17,049 nt of DNA from Tannerellaceae bacterium. Its GTDB lineage: Bacteria > Bacteroidota > Bacteroidia > Bacteroidales > Tannerellaceae. Location: positions 1-17,049 of the forward strand of contig JAIRZN010000036.1 in the NCBI GenBank assembly GCA_031267205.1, written 5' to 3'. The translations under genes and the position numbers were made by a program. Shown here piece by piece: positions 15,201 to 17,049 of the stretch. Every line of letters begins with the position of its first letter. Position 1 is the first letter of the stretch. The notes below the pieces were generated by a model that saw only the letters and a list, made by a program, of their open reading frames with translations, did not search any database and was not told where the DNA came from.

Positions 15201-15599
15201 TTACATACATAGTTCGGTCAGCACTCCACAGGTTGATTTCGGGTGCAGGAAGGCTATATTCAACCCCTCGGCTCCAGGTCGCGGAGCTTTGTCTATCAGT
15301 TGTACACCCTTGGATGATACCTCGTCAAGGGCGTCCTGAACCGATGGTACGGCAAAGGCGATATGATGAATACCTTCGCCTTTTTTCTCAATAAACTTAG
15401 CTATCGTACTGTCTTCACTTGTCGGTTCCAGCAATTCGATCTTTGTTTGTCCCACTTTGAAGAAGGCCGTTTTAACCTTTTGGTCTTCCACGATTTCGAT
15501 GTTGTAACATTTTAAACCCAAAACATGTTCGTAGTATGGCAAGCAAGCATCAATGCTCCTCACTGCAATACCAAGGTGTTCGATATGTGTAATGTTCAT
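15201..15599 (-). CDS. mce: Methylmalonyl-CoA epimerase
   Basis: This is a 132-residue glyoxalase/VOC-fold enzyme that interconverts (R)- and (S)-methylmalonyl-CoA, linking the B12-dependent mutase to the decarboxylase. It starts MNITHIEHLGIAV, typical of the family. Likely metal ligands are H8, H78/H79 (GIHHIAF) and E129 (LTELCM), with a glutamine near 51. KSTCGVLTEL and RPGAEGLNIAFLHP are family landmarks. The frame is open to an ATG at 15650, but a perfect -7 element at 15638-15645 lies within that extension and the family alignment starts at MNITHIEH, so 15599 is preferred. It is the first gene of the propionate operon. Confidence 0.93.
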   Translation of the reverse strand: MNITHIEHLGIAVRSIDACLPYYEHVLGLKCYNIEIVEDQKVKTAFFKVGQTKIELLEPTSEDSTIAKFIEKKGEGIHHIAFAVPSVQDALDEVSSKGVQLIDKAPRPGAEGLNIAFLHPKSTCGVLTELCM

Positions 15600-15637
15600 A
15601 AGATATAATTTTTTAGTGATACCATATAATTTTTCCG

Positions 15638-15645
15638 CAAAGGTA
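15638..15645 (-). promoter_or_regulatory. -7 element of the propionate (mce-mmd) operon
   Basis: The minus strand reads TACCTTTG, a perfect TAnnTTTG, followed by an AT-rich leader of about 30 nt to the ATG at 15599. A clear -33 TTTG is not seen at the usual distance. No other promoter-like element was found between here and the terminator near 11030. Confidence 0.65.
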
Positions 15646-15832
15646 AACAACTTTGCTTATGAATGAAGAATTTTTTCCGCAATTATTATTTTGTATTCAA
15701 GTCTTTTTTTAGACGCCGGCGCACGATATAAACACATCAATAGTGTCACGACAACTCTATCCTGCGCAAAGTATAACAGCAGACCATAGCCAATGAGCTT
15801 CTAAAAACGAGGAGATTAAGGCATGGCAAATA

Positions 15833-16522
15833 TCATGCTTTAGCTATGGCTAAGACGCTGACGCGGATATTGGGAATGGTAAGCAAGGCTTCTGCACAGG
15901 CTAAAATGGTCGAACCTGAAGTCAAGACATCGTCGACCAGCAAGACATGCCGTCCTTGCAAAGTTTCCGTGTCATTTATCACGAATGCACCCCGTACATT
16001 CAACGAGCGTTCCTCCATGTCTTTACGTGTTTGCGTCTTAGTATATTTATTGCGCAGCAGAGACTTTGTATTCACCGGAATATTAAGCACGGAAGCAAGG
16101 CCGAGGCATATCCATTCGGACTGATTATACCCTCTTTCCCGAAGTCTTTTCGGGTGTAGCGGGACGGGTACCAGAAAATCGACTGCCGGCCAGTTTTCCA
16201 TACACGGCTTAAGCTCGCGAGCTGCCATTCGGCCGAGTAGATGGGCGAGTTTCTTGTTTCCGTAGTATTTGATGGAAAAGATTAACTTCTGCACATTGCC
16301 GCCCTTCTCGTAATGGAGGAAAGCCATCGTCTTTTCTATATCCGCTTTTCCTTCAAAAAATCCGGCGAGAGGATTGACCTCAGAGATAAAGAAATCGGTA
16401 TAGTTCAAATTTAAAGAACATTCGAGGCAAATCTGTTCTTCTTTTTCAAACAATAGTCCTTTGCACAACACACAGATTCTTGGGAAAAAAAGATCAATCA
16501 ATCCATGCAGTATTTTCAACAT
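15833..16522 (-). CDS. ComF-family amidophosphoribosyltransferase-like protein
   Basis: This is a 229-residue cytoplasmic protein of the ComFC/GntX family, linked in other bacteria to DNA uptake or handling; its exact reaction is unsettled. An N-terminal zinc finger has CxxC pairs C17/C20 and C32/C35. The PRTase-like region carries VPVPLHPKRLRERGYNQSE (about 118-136), the family hallmark, and a PRPP loop VLLVDDVLTSGST (about 193-205). The frame is open upstream to 16663, but a perfect -7 element at 16571-16578 would place transcription start close to 16565. The first Met well downstream is 16522, which gives the typical family N-terminus MLKILHGLIDLFFPRICVLC. The gene is monocistronic in this window; the surrounding sequence is more AT-rich than the mmd and pst genes. 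No clear terminator was seen downstream. Confidence 0.92.
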   Translation of the reverse strand: MLKILHGLIDLFFPRICVLCKGLLFEKEEQICLECSLNLNYTDFFISEVNPLAGFFEGKADIEKTMAFLHYEKGGNVQKLIFSIKYYGNKKLAHLLGRMAARELKPCMENWPAVDFLVPVPLHPKRLRERGYNQSEWICLGLASVLNIPVNTKSLLRNKYTKTQTRKDMEERSLNVRGAFVINDTETLQGRHVLLVDDVLTSGSTILACAEALLTIPNIRVSVLAIAKA

Positions 16523-16570
16523 AGCAAGTCGGCTAAAGCGGGTTATCTTTTTAAAAAAACTTCTCATGAA

Positions 16571-16578
16571 CAAAGATA
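16571..16578 (-). promoter_or_regulatory. -7 element of the ComF-family gene
   Basis: The minus strand reads TATCTTTG, a perfect TAnnTTTG. The inferred start site lies near 16565, which gives a leader of about 40 nt to the ATG at 16522. No clear -33 element is seen. The 16579-16780 stretch upstream has no gene I can support. Confidence 0.6.
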
Positions 16579-16780
16579 CATGATAAAGCCGTAATATCAC
16601 ACAGATGAATAAAAATGGGGAGGTTTCTTCTCCCTTCTGTGAAGAGTCAAGCCCATTATTCATACTTTTAGTTTTTTCTTATTCATTAAGGCTTTGTATG
16701 TGAACACCATCGATTTATATTGGAACCCTCCGGATCTCTTTGAAAACCATGGCAGGGGATTAGAATCTGTTGTCGGCTTG

Positions 16781-16861
16781 CTGAAGAAAGCTGGCAACTT
16801 TCTAAAGAAAGCTGGTAACTTTCTAAAGAAAGCTGGTAACTTTCTAAAGAAAGCTGGTAAC
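16781..16861. repeat. 21-bp tandem repeat array (3.9 copies) beside an IS end
   Basis: Units start at 16781, 16802, 16823 and 16844. Copies two and three are identical over 21 bp. The first differs at two positions (a G for A and a C for T), and the fourth matches for 18 bp. Each junction contains a hyphenated palindrome CTTTCT-AA-AGAAAG. Because 21 is divisible by three, both strands are open in long frames coding for heptapeptide repeats (KKAGNFL or YQLSLES), which I take as a by-product. The array lies about 25 bp beyond the transposase stop codon, which suggests it is part of, or a target for, the IS. Confidence 0.9.
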
Positions 16862-17049
16862 GGCTCACCAGTAAAACTCTGTGTTTAGGCATAAATGTTA
16901 GCCAATCTAAACAGGAAGAATTTAATATCGGTCACGCCTCTTAAAGAAGCTCTAAAAGCCTTTATTTTAGCATTGAAAGATTCGGCGGAAGCATTGGTAG
17001 AACGATTGATGAAGAAGTTCAATATTTCATCGTAGTGTTCGTAAACTGT
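16862..17049 (-). mobile_element. Partial ISL3-family insertion sequence
   Basis: The transposase 3' end marks the downstream end of an insertion sequence that continues past the right edge. I cannot identify the terminal inverted repeat because its partner is outside the window. The true element end could lie within or beyond the adjacent 21-bp array (down to about 16700). Confidence 0.55.
16885..17049 (-). CDS. ISL3-type (ISAon1-like) transposase, C-terminal fragment at window edge
   Basis: The minus strand encodes 54 residues ending at a TAA stop at 16885-16887 and runs off the right edge without a start. The sequence FFINRSTNASAESFNAKIKAFRASLRG, then DIKFFLFRLANIYA, is typical of the C-terminal part of the ISL3-group DDE transposases of Bacteroidota. 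It includes the conserved SN-AES-N-KIK block with the last catalytic glutamate (E23 of the fragment, in SAESFN). The rest of the gene and the other IS end lie beyond the window, so whether the element is intact cannot be told. Confidence 0.85.
   Translation of the reverse strand, partial: TVYEHYDEILNFFINRSTNASAESFNAKIKAFRASLRGVTDIKFFLFRLANIYA

Noticed and set aside
16686..16892. Open frames on both strands encoding heptapeptide repeats (YQLSLES / KKAGNFL)
   Set aside because: They arise because the 21-bp unit is a multiple of three with no stop in either direction. There is no family resemblance, and one frame overlaps the transposase stop.

Overview
The window reads as the chromosome of a Bacteroidota species, most likely a Bacteroidales member of the Tannerella/Porphyromonas/Parabacteroides type. 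Three things point there. Perfect Bacteroidota -7 elements (TAnnTTTG) lie upstream of four transcription units. The Na+-pumping methylmalonyl-CoA decarboxylase and methylmalonyl-CoA epimerase belong to the succinate-to-propionate pathway. Lipoproteins and small secreted proteins have Bacteroidota-style signal peptides. The genus is an inference. Every convincing gene is on the minus strand, so transcription runs from high to low coordinates. The core genes are moderately GC-rich, and the IS/repeat end at the right is more AT-rich.

Region 1 (about 1-7790) is a phosphate-starvation locus, in transcription order: PAP2 phosphatase, pstS, pstC, pstA, pstB, phoU, phoB and phoR, the last cut by the left window edge. 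pstC/pstA, pstA/pstB, phoU/phoB and phoB/phoR all overlap, as expected for one polycistron. A four-copy, 11-bp-spaced direct repeat (7-bp element plus 4-bp spacer) lies immediately upstream of the pstS -7 element and overlaps the stop codon of the PAP2 gene. It looks like a native Pho box, which would close the loop: PhoR/PhoB sense phosphate and control the operon encoding the transporter and themselves. A 21-bp tandem repeat array sits between pstS and pstC.

Region 2 (about 7800-10770) is a two-gene unit with its own promoter and a rho-independent terminator. It encodes a secreted protein resembling DUF8021 and a large lipoprotein that looks like a tandem duplication of a MoaF-type protein, with a CXXCH motif near its C-terminus. 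Their role is unknown. Two strong hairpins lie between the lipoprotein gene and the terminator.

Region 3 (about 11030-15650) is the propionate operon: methylmalonyl-CoA epimerase, carboxyltransferase MmdA, a gamma/delta-type OadG subunit fused to an extracytoplasmic lamin-tail domain, the biotin carrier MmdC and the Na+-translocating membrane subunit MmdB, then a terminator. Together they convert (R)-methylmalonyl-CoA, via the S form, to propionyl-CoA and couple the decarboxylation to Na+ export.

Region 4 (15833-17049) holds a ComF-family phosphoribosyltransferase-like gene with its promoter, a second 21-bp tandem array, and the C-terminal 54 codons of an ISL3-type transposase that runs off the right edge.

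No CRISPR array, tRNA, rRNA or clear defence system was seen. The less ordinary items are the 11-bp-period Pho box, the two unrelated 21-bp arrays, the LTD-OadG fusion and the double-MoaF/DUF8021 pair.
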